A DNA stretch of 64,000 nt from Bacteroidota bacterium. GTDB taxonomy: Bacteria; Bacteroidota; Bacteroidia; NS11-12g; UBA9320. Positions 17,477-27,229 of this stretch are shown in pieces (positions within the stretch are counted from its first letter, which is position 1; every line of letters begins with the position of its first letter). The stretch is from NCBI GenBank assembly GCA_002746305.1, contig NVWV01000004.1, positions 1 through 64,000 on the forward strand, given 5' to 3'. The notes under the pieces were generated by a model. The model saw only the letters and a program-made list of their open reading frames with translations, ran no database searches and was not told the origin of the DNA. Made by a program: the position numbers and the translations under genes.

Positions 17477-18723
17477 TACGATTGTCTCACCCTACGAGCG
17501 TATTAAAAGGAAGCATTAAACTTCCTAGTTCGAAGAGTATAAGCAACAGGATGCTGATACTGCAAAACCTGTATGAACAAGATATGAAGTTGGATAATCT
17601 ATCCAATGCAAATGACACTCAACTGCTTCAAGAAATTTTTAAAAGTGAGAGTAAAAATCTAAATGTTCAGGATGCTGGTACGGCATTTCGCTTTCTGACG
17701 GCATACTGTGCGGTCACACCAGGAGAATGGGTCATACACGGAACGGATAGGTTGAACGAACGGCCCATAAGTCAATTGGTGGATTCATTGAGATTGTTGG
17801 GGGCAGACATCAGTTATGTCGAAGAAGAAGGTAAGGCCCCTTTACGTATTAAAGGGAAACAACTAACAGCCAGTGATGTCTTACTTGATTTAACCCATGT
17901 GAAAACAAGTCAGTTTATTTCAGCTTTACTAATGATAGCTCCAAAGATTCATGGAGATTTCAAGGTCAAGGTGAATACTAAAATGTCCTCGTATGCCTAT
18001 GTGCTTCTTACGATTGGCTGTCTCAGGAGAATGGGATATACGGTTTGGGTTAATGGACAATATATTAAGGTAAGTCATCAACAAAAATTTGATGGAGAAT
18101 ACTTTGTGGTGGAACCTGATTGGACTTCTTTTTACTATTGGCTAAGTATGGCACATTTAGCAAAGGAGGTTAATTTATTCTTTCCCGGACTCAGGTTGGA
18201 TAATATGTCTAAAGAGAGAAAGCTATTGTACCATGTTGGGCATAGTGCAATGCATTTTGAGGAGAGGGATAATGGACTTAGACTTACTAAGTCAAAATCA
18301 GGAAATTATGATATAAAAGAAGAGTTGAACTTTTCTCAATTCCCAGATTCTGCAATGACCTATGCAGTTTTGATTCCAGCGATAGGGGCAAAAAAAGTAA
18401 AACTTAAAGGGCTTGAAAGTTTAAAATACAAAGAGTGCAACAGAGAAGAAGCAATAACAAGTCATTTAAATAAAATGGGTGTCAATCTTAGCCATAGTAA
18501 AGAAGGTGTGTGGCAGATGGATGCCACAGGTTTTAAACTTGAACCTGAAACATTTTTTGAGAGTTATGATGATCATAGAATGGCAATGTGTGTGGCTCCA
18601 TTGGCATTATTGGATGAAATTATTATTGAAAACGAAGCAGTGGTTAAAAAATCCTATCCGCATTTTTGGGATGACTTAGGGTCTGTCGGATTCCAAGTAG
18701 AACAGATATCTTTGAAGGATTGA
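17473..18723 (+). CDS. aroA: 3-phosphoshikimate 1-carboxyvinyltransferase (EPSP synthase)
   Basis: LPSSKSISNRMLIL, DAGTAFRFLTAYCA, DWTSFYYWLSMAHLA, SYDDHRMAMCVAPLAL. Confidence 0.95.
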   Translation: MIRLSHPTSVLKGSIKLPSSKSISNRMLILQNLYEQDMKLDNLSNANDTQLLQEIFKSESKNLNVQDAGTAFRFLTAYCAVTPGEWVIHGTDRLNERPISQLVDSLRLLGADISYVEEEGKAPLRIKGKQLTASDVLLDLTHVKTSQFISALLMIAPKIHGDFKVKVNTKMSSYAYVLLTIGCLRRMGYTVWVNGQYIKVSHQQKFDGEYFVVEPDWTSFYYWLSMAHLAKEVNLFFPGLRLDNMSKERKLLYHVGHSAMHFEERDNGLRLTKSKSGNYDIKEELNFSQFPDSAMTYAVLIPAIGAKKVKLKGLESLKYKECNREEAITSHLNKMGVNLSHSKEGVWQMDATGFKLEPETFFESYDDHRMAMCVAPLALLDEIIIENEAVVKKSYPHFWDDLGSVGFQVEQISLKD

Positions 18724-19775
18724 ACACACTCGGTAAACATATTAGACTGACATCTTATGGAGAATCACATGGAGCTGTAATAGGTGCAGTCCTTGACGGA
18801 TTCCCTGCGGGATTTAAATTGGATAAGAGTTTTATTCAGAATCAACTTGGGAGAAGAAAACCAGGACAATCAGATATAGTAACTCCTCGTAGAGAATCGG
18901 ATGAGGTAATTGTGAATAGCGGAGTGTTCGAAGGCTTCACTACCGGAGCACCTATACATTTTCAAATACAAAATAATAATGCACAGCCTAAGGACTACTC
19001 TCATCTAAAAGAGGTGTATAGACCTAGTCATGCAGACTATACCTACGAAGTTCGCTATGGACACAGAGATTATAGAGGAGGAGGTAGAAGTAGTGCTAGA
19101 ATTACAGCAGGTTGGGTAGCAGGAGGAGCTTTGGTGCAAGATTATCTTGCTCAAAAAAAGGGGATTGAAATTTCAGCTTATGTTAAGCAAATTCAGAAAG
19201 TAAAGTTAGATACTCCAGCTCGATTTTATTCAATAGAGGAGGTGGATACCAACATAGTTCGTTGTCCAAATAATGAGATAGCTGAACAAATGATAACTGT
19301 TATTAAACAAGCCCAAGATAATCAAGATAGCTTGGGTGGAATTATAGAATGTGTGATAACAGGCGTTCCTGCAGGACTTGGGAATCCCGTTTTTGATAAA
19401 CTAAATGCAACTTTGGGTCATGCAATGCTCAGCATAAATGCAGTGAAAGGTTTTGAGCTTGGAGGAGGATTTGAAATGACACACAAGCGAGGGTCAGAGG
19501 TTAACGATGCATTCGAAATGAAAGATGGTAAACCATATACCAAAACCAACTTCTCTGGAGGAATCCAAGGTGGGATTAGCAATGGAATGGATATTGTTTT
19601 TAGGGTAGCATTTAAACCCACCGCAACAATTGGATCAACACAAGCAACCATTAACCGAGATGGAGAATCCGTAAGTCTTAAAGCTACAGGTCGCCACGAT
19701 CCTTGTGTAGTTCCCAGAGCAGTGCCAATAGTAGAAACTTTGGCAGCGTTGGTTCTTGGAGACTTTACTATTTAG
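18720..19775 (+). CDS. aroC: Chorismate synthase (TTG start overlapping the aroA stop)
   Basis: RLTSYGESHGAVIGAVLDGFPAG, GRRKPGQSDIVTPRRESDEV, GRSSARITAGWVAGGAL, GRHDPCVVPRAVPIVE. Confidence 0.97.
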   Translation: MNTLGKHIRLTSYGESHGAVIGAVLDGFPAGFKLDKSFIQNQLGRRKPGQSDIVTPRRESDEVIVNSGVFEGFTTGAPIHFQIQNNNAQPKDYSHLKEVYRPSHADYTYEVRYGHRDYRGGGRSSARITAGWVAGGALVQDYLAQKKGIEISAYVKQIQKVKLDTPARFYSIEEVDTNIVRCPNNEIAEQMITVIKQAQDNQDSLGGIIECVITGVPAGLGNPVFDKLNATLGHAMLSINAVKGFELGGGFEMTHKRGSEVNDAFEMKDGKPYTKTNFSGGIQGGISNGMDIVFRVAFKPTATIGSTQATINRDGESVSLKATGRHDPCVVPRAVPIVETLAALVLGDFTI

Positions 19776-20298
19776 TTTTTTTTGTCGCAAAAGTGGAGAT
19801 TAGCATCAGCACTGCAGTAGATACCATTCCAATGATTAATAACAGGTCTGCTCTGGGGTAATGTTGTATTTTAAAAAGAGCTCCAATAACTACTGTTCCT
19901 ACAGATATGATTTTTAAAAGATTTAATAACCTACCCTCCGATGGGTTTGTACTGAGTCTCATTGGGAAAAAATCTTGATCCATTCCTATATCCCAATACC
20001 AAATAACAAAGGCTCCTCCAGTTATTACTAATAGATAATAGTCCGCAAAATGAAGTGCTTCTATGTCAAGAAGGTAGATTAGATAGCTTAATAACCCAAC
20101 CAGAGAAGCCCAATGACCATAGGTTTTCTCCTTTTTAAACGAAAAAATTGCCAATGTAAATAGGAGAAAGGCAATCTTTGAATAATAGACAGTTTCTCGT
20201 CCATAGGGCCAATGTTGAATCATGCAGAGAGCACCTAGAATAATGAACACAATGGAAATGCGTTGGGCCGTTTTTAATACAGTCGGTAGTTTTTTCAT
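19768..20298 (-). CDS. GldL-like membrane protein with two homologous halves
   Basis: IILGALCMIQHWPYG and VVIGALFKIQHYPRADLLLIIGM; GldL-type GAxxKIxHWP motif appears twice. Confidence 0.6.
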   Translation of the reverse strand: MKKLPTVLKTAQRISIVFIILGALCMIQHWPYGRETVYYSKIAFLLFTLAIFSFKKEKTYGHWASLVGLLSYLIYLLDIEALHFADYYLLVITGGAFVIWYWDIGMDQDFFPMRLSTNPSEGRLLNLLKIISVGTVVIGALFKIQHYPRADLLLIIGMVSTAVLMLISTFATKKTK

Positions 20299-20381
20299 GT
20301 CCTGAGAGCTCTCAAAGGTAATGGAATGAGAATAGGTGTAAATTCATTGGTCAACTTATATGGACGTTTGATATTTTAACA

Positions 20382-21128
20382 ATGTGGTTTTCGAAAAGTA
20401 CCTTTATTTTCGATGTAATGCAAAAACCACCACCATGTTACCAAGACTGGAATGCAATGGAAATTGTGGATGGAGGTCGAATATGTGCTCAATGTGATAA
20501 GACCATTGTTGATTTCACAAAAGTAACTTGGGAGAATATTTTAGAGCATCAGAAAAAGACACAGTTTACGACTTGCGGTAAATATTCTGAGAAACAAATT
20601 ACACACTGGGGGTATCAGCCACCAAGAGTAGATTTGGCTTGGTTTAGGAAGTCTAGTTTTACGGGTTTGTTCATTCTATTAGGCTTCAAAGTAGCATATG
20701 CACAAGAGGTTGAGAAGCCCAGTATAGAGATAGTAGGTGATACTGTACAGTTTCTCAGTGATACAACAGAGAAGTATCAATTAGCCAATTTTAGAGGAGT
20801 CGTCATAGATAGTTCCACGGGAGAGTCAATACCTTTTGTTATGTTGAAAACACTCGATGGTAAAAAAAATGTGTATACAGACGTTGATGGATGTTTTAAA
20901 ATAGAGGTAAATTCGGCTGACTTGAATAATGGAATGTTGTCTGTTAAGCTCATATATGCAGGATCTGAGAGTCGAGAATATCTCCTTAAAAAGAATATGG
21001 TAAATGAACTATCCCTTTCTATTAAAAAGCTCGAAGTTGTAATAATCGATAGAAGCTTTCGAGTTGCAGATCCAAAGCCAACTTTGAAACCAATTCGAAC
21101 TATCAAAAATTGGTTTAAGAAAGACTAG
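20382..21128 (+). CDS. Carboxypeptidase-regulatory-like domain protein with N-terminal Cys motif and one TM
   Basis: PPPCYQDWNAMEIVDGGRICAQCDKTIVDFTKVTWENI; TM SSFTGLFILLGFKVAYA; FRGVVIDSSTGESIPFVMLKTLDGKKNVYTDVDGCFKIEV. Confidence 0.65.
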   Translation: MWFSKSTFIFDVMQKPPPCYQDWNAMEIVDGGRICAQCDKTIVDFTKVTWENILEHQKKTQFTTCGKYSEKQITHWGYQPPRVDLAWFRKSSFTGLFILLGFKVAYAQEVEKPSIEIVGDTVQFLSDTTEKYQLANFRGVVIDSSTGESIPFVMLKTLDGKKNVYTDVDGCFKIEVNSADLNNGMLSVKLIYAGSESREYLLKKNMVNELSLSIKKLEVVIIDRSFRVADPKPTLKPIRTIKNWFKKD

Positions 21129-21176
21129 AGTTATTTGTTCTGTTAACTTTGACGAGAGTTTTAAGTTAGAAGAGCC

Positions 21177-22001
21177 TTGCAAAAGATTATCATTATTATT
21201 TTAGGAACGTATCTTAACGTTCTCAATAGAATTTCGAAGAAGATAGGAGGGAAGCATGCATTCCTACTCTTTTGTTATCCATTTCCTGTAAAGCTAAAAC
21301 CTGCACAACAGAAGTTTTTGGATACATCTAATAAGTCATTTACTCAGTTTGACAACAAAAAAATAGCTACCTATATCTGGGGCAATGGTCCAAAACGTAT
21401 TTTATGTTTGCATGGGTGGCAAAGTCAAACCTTTAGATGGAAGAAGTATATAGAAAGCCTAGATAAAGAGAAGTATACCATAATTGCTATAGATGCACCG
21501 GCTCACGGAGAGTCTGATGGTAAGGTCTTTAATGTGCCAATGTATGCTCGGTTAATTGAACAATTGATTATAGAACATAAGATGGACTATATTCTTGCTC
21601 ATAGTTTAGGTGTGTTTTCGGCCATGTGTTTGTTCTCTGAGAAACCTGAATTAGCACCTGAGAAATTTGCGGCTCTAGCTACTCCGAGTAATGCGAATTT
21701 TTTTATTGATGAATTTGTTAGGGTACTCAGGGTAAATGTAAGGGTTAGGAAAAATCTAGTGGATTACTTTGAAGGGTACGCAGGAACGACTCCCGACTAT
21801 TATGATTCACTAAATTTTGCTCAAAAGCAAACCTCACATGGTTTGCTAATTCACGATAAAGAAGATGGAGAGGCAACGTATGATAACGTGGTAGAAATTA
21901 ATAAACTGTGGCCTAATTCCACATTGTATACCACTAATGGCTTTGGCCATAAGCTTCGTGATATTTCAGTTGTGAATAAAGTCGTGGACTTCTTTGAATA
22001 A
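21177..22001 (+). CDS. Alpha/beta hydrolase
   Basis: RILCLHGWQSQTFRWKKYI, AIDAPAHGESDG, ILAHSLGVFSAM, C-terminal FGHKLRD. Confidence 0.85.
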   Translation: MQKIIIIILGTYLNVLNRISKKIGGKHAFLLFCYPFPVKLKPAQQKFLDTSNKSFTQFDNKKIATYIWGNGPKRILCLHGWQSQTFRWKKYIESLDKEKYTIIAIDAPAHGESDGKVFNVPMYARLIEQLIIEHKMDYILAHSLGVFSAMCLFSEKPELAPEKFAALATPSNANFFIDEFVRVLRVNVRVRKNLVDYFEGYAGTTPDYYDSLNFAQKQTSHGLLIHDKEDGEATYDNVVEINKLWPNSTLYTTNGFGHKLRDISVVNKVVDFFE

Positions 22002-22141
22002 GTGATATTAAGAAGTTCTCAGTTTTGAAGGTTTAGAGTATTCTTCAGTTTTCATTCCAAAGCTAAATCTATCAAAGAAAGGAATCATTTATTTTACTAT
22101 TCTTATATTAGATGACTTAAAACAAAAATTATTAGAAAATT

Positions 22142-22543
22142 ATGCAATTTTTAGAACCAATTATAGGCGGTATTGCTGCCTTTTTAGTAGGATTTTTATG
22201 GTACACAACTTTATTCGGGAAGCAATGGCAAGCTCTGACAGGTATGAGCGATGAGGATGCTAAAAAAGATATGGCACGTACTCATGGCCTCTCTCTCTTA
22301 ATGATGATTATTATGTCTTTCGCTTTGAATACTTTTGTTATAAACGCACACCCAGCGGAGCTACAAACATTTGGACACGGTATGTTTCATGGAGCAATGA
22401 TTGGTGTTTTTTATGCTGCGACATCAACAGCAATAAACTACCTGTACCAGCGTAAGTCGATAAAACTATGGTTGATTGATGCAGGATATCAAATTGTAAT
22501 GCTTGCAGTTTCTGGCGGTGTTATGGCTGCATTAAGCATCTAA
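22142..22543 (+). CDS. DUF1761-like membrane protein
   Basis: FLVGFLWYTTLFGKQWQALTGMSDEDAKK; four TM segments. Confidence 0.75.
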   Translation: MQFLEPIIGGIAAFLVGFLWYTTLFGKQWQALTGMSDEDAKKDMARTHGLSLLMMIIMSFALNTFVINAHPAELQTFGHGMFHGAMIGVFYAATSTAINYLYQRKSIKLWLIDAGYQIVMLAVSGGVMAALSI

Positions 22544-22562
22544 AATATTAATATTCAATAGG

Positions 22563-22596
22563 AATCCCTGATAAGAAATTATCGGGGATTTTTTTG
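22563..22596 (+). terminator. Rho-independent terminator
   Basis: aatccctgata agaaat tatcggggatt followed by ttttt. Confidence 0.8.
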
Positions 22597-22628
22597 TAAT
22601 AAAACGATAAGTACCAAAAGGATTTAGG

Positions 22629-23525
22629 CTATTTGGTCTTCTTTAATTCATTGATTCTTGCTTCAGCAAATCTTTTGTCATTGTCATTACCATATTGGAT
22701 CATTTTATTGTAATACTCCAGTGCTTTTGGTTCGTTCTTCATTAAGATATAAGCTCTAGCAATATTGCTTAGTACTACAATGTCAGTATTGTCTAGTTTT
22801 TCAGCTTTTAATAATGGTTTTAATCCCTTCTCGTATTCATTCAAAACGAGGTAGGTAATAGATATATTTGATAAACTCTCAATGTGGTCAGGATAGTGCT
22901 CTAAAATAGCAAAGGCTATATCCCTCATATTGTATAAAAGGGAATCATTTTCTGTATTGAATAATTGATTTTGATACGTTTGGATAGAAGAAAGAAAAAA
23001 GTCCTGCCCATCATCCCTAGCTTGGTTATTTGTCCAAGTCCATTCGTTGTTGTTTTTTGAGGAACGATGTATTGTTTTAATAACTTCTGAGGTGAAATTA
23101 TCCCAATCCGAAATTTCACCTAGAACGTAAATCTTTCCAAATCTCATGTCAAGTCTATTGGGATGAAGCTTAATACCTTGATCAATCTTATTTAGGCCTT
23201 GTTGTAAAACACCTAAATTATATATGATTTGACTGCCTAAAAAACCGACGGGGGTGCCTGTACTATCACTTATTTCAAGAGCTTCGCCGTTTGGCCTATC
23301 TGGATTAATGGTAACAAACTCCTCTTGACATAGGCTAAAGTAAAAGTTAAAAGCACTAGTGAAAAACTCAGGGTCTGATGGCTTATTGAGCTCCCAAGCT
23401 TTCAGTGTTTCTAATTGTTTGGTAGTATCCTTTGCTCTACTGTATTCCTTAAATTGATCTTGAAAATTTTGTGCAAATCCTAGATTGCCAAGTACTACTA
23501 AGAAACTAAATGTTATTACTCTCAT
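22629..23525 (-). CDS. Secreted TPR-like protein
   Basis: Signal peptide MRVITFSFLVVLGNLGFAQ; repeats like YLVLNEYEKGLKPLLKAEKLDNTDIVVLSNIARAYILMKNEPKALEYYNKMI. Confidence 0.6.
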   Translation of the reverse strand: MRVITFSFLVVLGNLGFAQNFQDQFKEYSRAKDTTKQLETLKAWELNKPSDPEFFTSAFNFYFSLCQEEFVTINPDRPNGEALEISDSTGTPVGFLGSQIIYNLGVLQQGLNKIDQGIKLHPNRLDMRFGKIYVLGEISDWDNFTSEVIKTIHRSSKNNNEWTWTNNQARDDGQDFFLSSIQTYQNQLFNTENDSLLYNMRDIAFAILEHYPDHIESLSNISITYLVLNEYEKGLKPLLKAEKLDNTDIVVLSNIARAYILMKNEPKALEYYNKMIQYGNDNDKRFAEARINELKKTK

Positions 23526-23626
23526 ATTCGATTCCCAAATGTAGGTGTTTATGCTCGGATTCTTGAAATGTGCGGTTTATTACCATAGTTGAATGGTATT
23601 TCAAAAAAATCCCTAACATTGACACC

Positions 23627-25048
23627 ATGAAAAAAGTAGCTCTGCATTGGCAGGTAATAATTGCTTTGATCCTAGGTGTTATTTATTCTGTGCTGGCGGT
23701 AATGAATGGCTGGGTAGATTTTACCGCCGATTACATCGCTCCTTTTGGTAAGATATTTGTAAATATCTTGAAACTTATTGCCGTACCTATGGTATTGTTT
23801 TCGATTATTTCGGGCATTGGTAGTCTTAAGAACATTCGGCAATTAGGAAGGGTTGGTGTCAAAACACTTTTAATATATGTAGCGACTACTATGAGTGCTA
23901 TCCTCATAGGTTTACTTTTTGTCAACCTTATTCGACCAGGGGACTTTCCATCTGAAGAGTCAAGAATAGAAAAGCGTATTGAATATGAACTTTGGCTTGC
24001 TGAAACCCCTAGTGCACCAAGACTGGACGATGTAAGTTTTCTTACAGACCCAGTGTATGCCGTGAAGGTAGATGAAGTAAAAGCTAGACTCTCTGTAACA
24101 ACTCTTGATGCTACTACACTGAAGAGATTGGCCGACGCGGAAAGTGAAAAGACGAAAGGTCCTTTGGATAAATTAGTTGATATTTTTCCCAGTAACATTT
24201 TTCATGCATTTTCGGATAAAGACGGGAAGTCCAATATGCTTCAGGTCATATTTTTTGCGATTCTATTTGGGGTTATATTGGTAAAACTGCCTAAGAAAGA
24301 CGGGAAACCCGTTAAGAAAGTAATTAATGGACTTAATGAAGTGTTTATTGGGATGATAAACGCAGTAATAAAGGTGATGCCCATTTTTGTTTTTGCATTA
24401 ATGGCTGGAAGTTTAGTCAAATCGGCAGGAGAAAACATGGATAAGCTAATGGAGCAATTACTTTTCCTCGGTCATTATTCCTGGGTTCTGATTTTAGCTT
24501 TGGCTGTGGTAGCCTTTGTATATTATCCTCTGTTAATTCACCTTTTTGCAAAGAAAATGACCATTAAGCAGTTTTTGAAAGGCATTCGAGAAGCTCAGAT
24601 TACCGCATTTAGTACAAGCAGTAGCATGGCAACACTTCCAGTTACTATGGACTGTGTTAATGATAATCTAAAGGTACCAAAACCAATCTCAAGTTTTGTA
24701 CTACCCATAGGAGCAACAGTAAATATGGATGGAACTAGTCTTTATCAAGCCGTAGCAGTAGTGGCCATGGCTCAGTTTCATATGATAGATTTGGATTTTA
24801 CACAGCAGATGGTTATTGTATTAACGGCAACTTTAGCGAGCATAGGAGCTGCCGCTGTACCAAGTGCTGGCCTTGTCCTAATGATAGTGGTATTAGAGAG
24901 TGTAGGTTTAAATCCTGCATGGATTGCTATCATTTTACCAGTAGATCGTATCTTGGATATGTGTAGAACAGTAGTTAATGTAACAGGAGATGCAGCAGTT
25001 TCTACTATTGTTGCAGCTACAGAAGAGGAAGTAAGTAAAACAAAATAA
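23627..25048 (+). CDS. Dicarboxylate/amino acid:cation symporter (track start 23570; ATG at 23627 more likely)
   Basis: FGKIFVNILKLIAVPMVLFSIISGIGSL; AFSTSSSMATLPVTMDC; LPIGATVNMDGTSLYQAVAVVAMAQ; VDRILDMCRTVVNVTGDA. Confidence 0.93.
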   Translation: MKKVALHWQVIIALILGVIYSVLAVMNGWVDFTADYIAPFGKIFVNILKLIAVPMVLFSIISGIGSLKNIRQLGRVGVKTLLIYVATTMSAILIGLLFVNLIRPGDFPSEESRIEKRIEYELWLAETPSAPRLDDVSFLTDPVYAVKVDEVKARLSVTTLDATTLKRLADAESEKTKGPLDKLVDIFPSNIFHAFSDKDGKSNMLQVIFFAILFGVILVKLPKKDGKPVKKVINGLNEVFIGMINAVIKVMPIFVFALMAGSLVKSAGENMDKLMEQLLFLGHYSWVLILALAVVAFVYYPLLIHLFAKKMTIKQFLKGIREAQITAFSTSSSMATLPVTMDCVNDNLKVPKPISSFVLPIGATVNMDGTSLYQAVAVVAMAQFHMIDLDFTQQMVIVLTATLASIGAAAVPSAGLVLMIVVLESVGLNPAWIAIILPVDRILDMCRTVVNVTGDAAVSTIVAATEEEVSKTK

Positions 25049-25153
25049 TACGTAAATTATAAGGAATCGATGAAATCAAACATTACTTTAAGATGTCATA
25101 TATTTTATAATGTTAGTTCCATGTAAAGGTTCTATTTGCAAAAGCATAAATAA

Positions 25154-27229
25154 ATGAAAAAAATACTACATATACTTTTAGGATTGTCATTCACACTTGC
25201 AGCTACTGCTCAGTGTGGTACGGATGAGTATAACAGACGTTTGGTTCAAGACAAGGTGCAGCCTGGGGAAAACTACGTGGACTACTTAGAAAGAACCAGA
25301 GGGTTTGAATTCGATGAGAATTATAATGCCAAGACAAAAAAGGCCATAAGAACAATTCCTGTTGTATTTCATATAGTCCATGCCTATGGAGAAGAGAATA
25401 TTTCAAAAGCTCAGATTGAAGATCAAATGAGAATCATCAATGAGGATTTTCAACGATTGAATGCAGATACGTCATCTACACGTGCATACTTTAAGAGTAG
25501 AGCAGCCAATTTTGAATTGGAATTTAAACTGGCAAGAATTGCTCCGGATGGTTCCTGTACAGAAGGAATTACAAGGACCTATGATCCTATTAATACTTTT
25601 GAGAACTATAGTGATTTCGATGAAGAGGTCAAGACAGCTGTTAAACCTTGGGACAGATCTAAATATCTGAATATTTGGATAGTCTCGGAAATACTAAGTA
25701 CAGGAGAGGGGACAATTTTGGGCTATGCTCAGTTTCCTGGTCAAGGGTCTTCTACAGATGGCGTTGTCGAAATTCATGATAGAATTGGTACGATTGGTAC
25801 CGCGAATGCAGGAGATAAGGGGCGTACATTGACACATGAGATTGGCCACTGGTTAGGATTGTACCACCCGTTTCAGGGAGGATGTACGTCAAACAATAAC
25901 TGGACTGATAGAGTTAGTGATACTCCTCCTGTAAAGGAGTCTTCATTTGGCTGCACGGCAAGTCAAAATCCAAATACATGTTCCAATGATTTCCCCAATG
26001 AAATAGATAATGTTGAGAATTTTATGGATTATGCAAATGGAAGTTGTATGAACATGTTTACTAATGGTCAAAAATCTAGGGTAAATGGATATCTGGGAAG
26101 TACAAGTGGTAGAGGAACAAATGTTTCTGCGGCAACTCTTGCAGCAACAGGAGTGAATACAAATCCAAGCTGTGGTCCTATTGCAGATTTTTGGTACGAT
26201 TCGGATAAAACAACTATTTGTGCTGGAGGTACTATTGATTTTAAAGACCTGAGTTACGATGGAGTAATAACATCTAGAACTTGGACCTTTTCTGGAGGTA
26301 CTCCTTCTGTTTCTACATTTGAAGACCCTACGGTAACTTATAACACACCAGGAGTGTATAAGGTAGAGCTGGAAGTGTCGAATAACGAGGGCTCGGACAA
26401 AATGGAAAGGGACTTCTTCATTACCGTTTTACCAACAACGGCTGTCTTACAATCTCCATATGGTCAAGATTTTGAATCTAACAATTCTATTAATGGATGG
26501 GATTTGCAAACAGATTACTTTGGAAATGGATGGGATAGAAATACGTCTATTGGATATTCAGGAAATGAATCTTTGGAAATGGTAATAGATGCTCAAACTC
26601 CTGGATCTACTAGATATTCAGTATTACTTCCTCCTGTTGATTTGACAACTTATGCAGGTTCTGTATCGATACATTATAAATATGCTTATGCAAGAAGAGT
26701 CTCTACAGCTTCGGAAATTTTATTGGTGTTAATCTCGGAAAATTGTGGTGAAACATGGAGAACACTGAAGGCCTATAATGGAGATAAATTAACCACTGGA
26801 CCTACATCTCCTGGATGGACTCCATCTTCTGTTAGTGATTGGGCTAGAAATGAAATTGATGTGACACCTTATAACGACAATACTAATCTGTTTATTCGTT
26901 TTGACGTGATAAGTCAAAGCGGTAACTCCGTATTCTTGGATGACATAAATATTGGAGACTTTGCACTATCAGTTCCATCGTATGAAAACGATTTTGAACT
27001 ATCCATAATTCCTAACCCTGCCCAGAACTTTGTACAGGTGAAAATGGCAAAAAATGTGAATGATGCAATAGTTTCTATTGTTGATATCACAGGACGATTA
27101 CTTTTGCAGCAAAATTTAGACCCATCAAATCAGTCAATTAATACGACTGACTTGACAAATGGGGTGTATACTGTTGTAGTAACATCACAAGATGGAGAGT
27201 GGTCTAAGAAATTGATAATCAATAAATAA
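25154..27229 (+). CDS. Secreted M43-family zinc metalloprotease with PKD-type domain and T9SS type A sorting domain
   Basis: LTHEIGHWLGLYHPFQGGC; PKD-like SRTWTFSGGTPSVSTFEDPTVTYNTPGVYKVELEVSN; tail IPNPAQNFVQVKM...VTSQDGEWSKKLIINK. Confidence 0.9.
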   Translation: MKKILHILLGLSFTLAATAQCGTDEYNRRLVQDKVQPGENYVDYLERTRGFEFDENYNAKTKKAIRTIPVVFHIVHAYGEENISKAQIEDQMRIINEDFQRLNADTSSTRAYFKSRAANFELEFKLARIAPDGSCTEGITRTYDPINTFENYSDFDEEVKTAVKPWDRSKYLNIWIVSEILSTGEGTILGYAQFPGQGSSTDGVVEIHDRIGTIGTANAGDKGRTLTHEIGHWLGLYHPFQGGCTSNNNWTDRVSDTPPVKESSFGCTASQNPNTCSNDFPNEIDNVENFMDYANGSCMNMFTNGQKSRVNGYLGSTSGRGTNVSAATLAATGVNTNPSCGPIADFWYDSDKTTICAGGTIDFKDLSYDGVITSRTWTFSGGTPSVSTFEDPTVTYNTPGVYKVELEVSNNEGSDKMERDFFITVLPTTAVLQSPYGQDFESNNSINGWDLQTDYFGNGWDRNTSIGYSGNESLEMVIDAQTPGSTRYSVLLPPVDLTTYAGSVSIHYKYAYARRVSTASEILLVLISENCGETWRTLKAYNGDKLTTGPTSPGWTPSSVSDWARNEIDVTPYNDNTNLFIRFDVISQSGNSVFLDDINIGDFALSVPSYENDFELSIIPNPAQNFVQVKMAKNVNDAIVSIVDITGRLLLQQNLDPSNQSINTTDLTNGVYTVVVTSQDGEWSKKLIINK

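Noticed and set aside
23731-24198. 155-aa minus-strand ORF inside the symporter gene
   Set aside because: Fully antisense to a clearly conserved transporter, with no recognisable domain.
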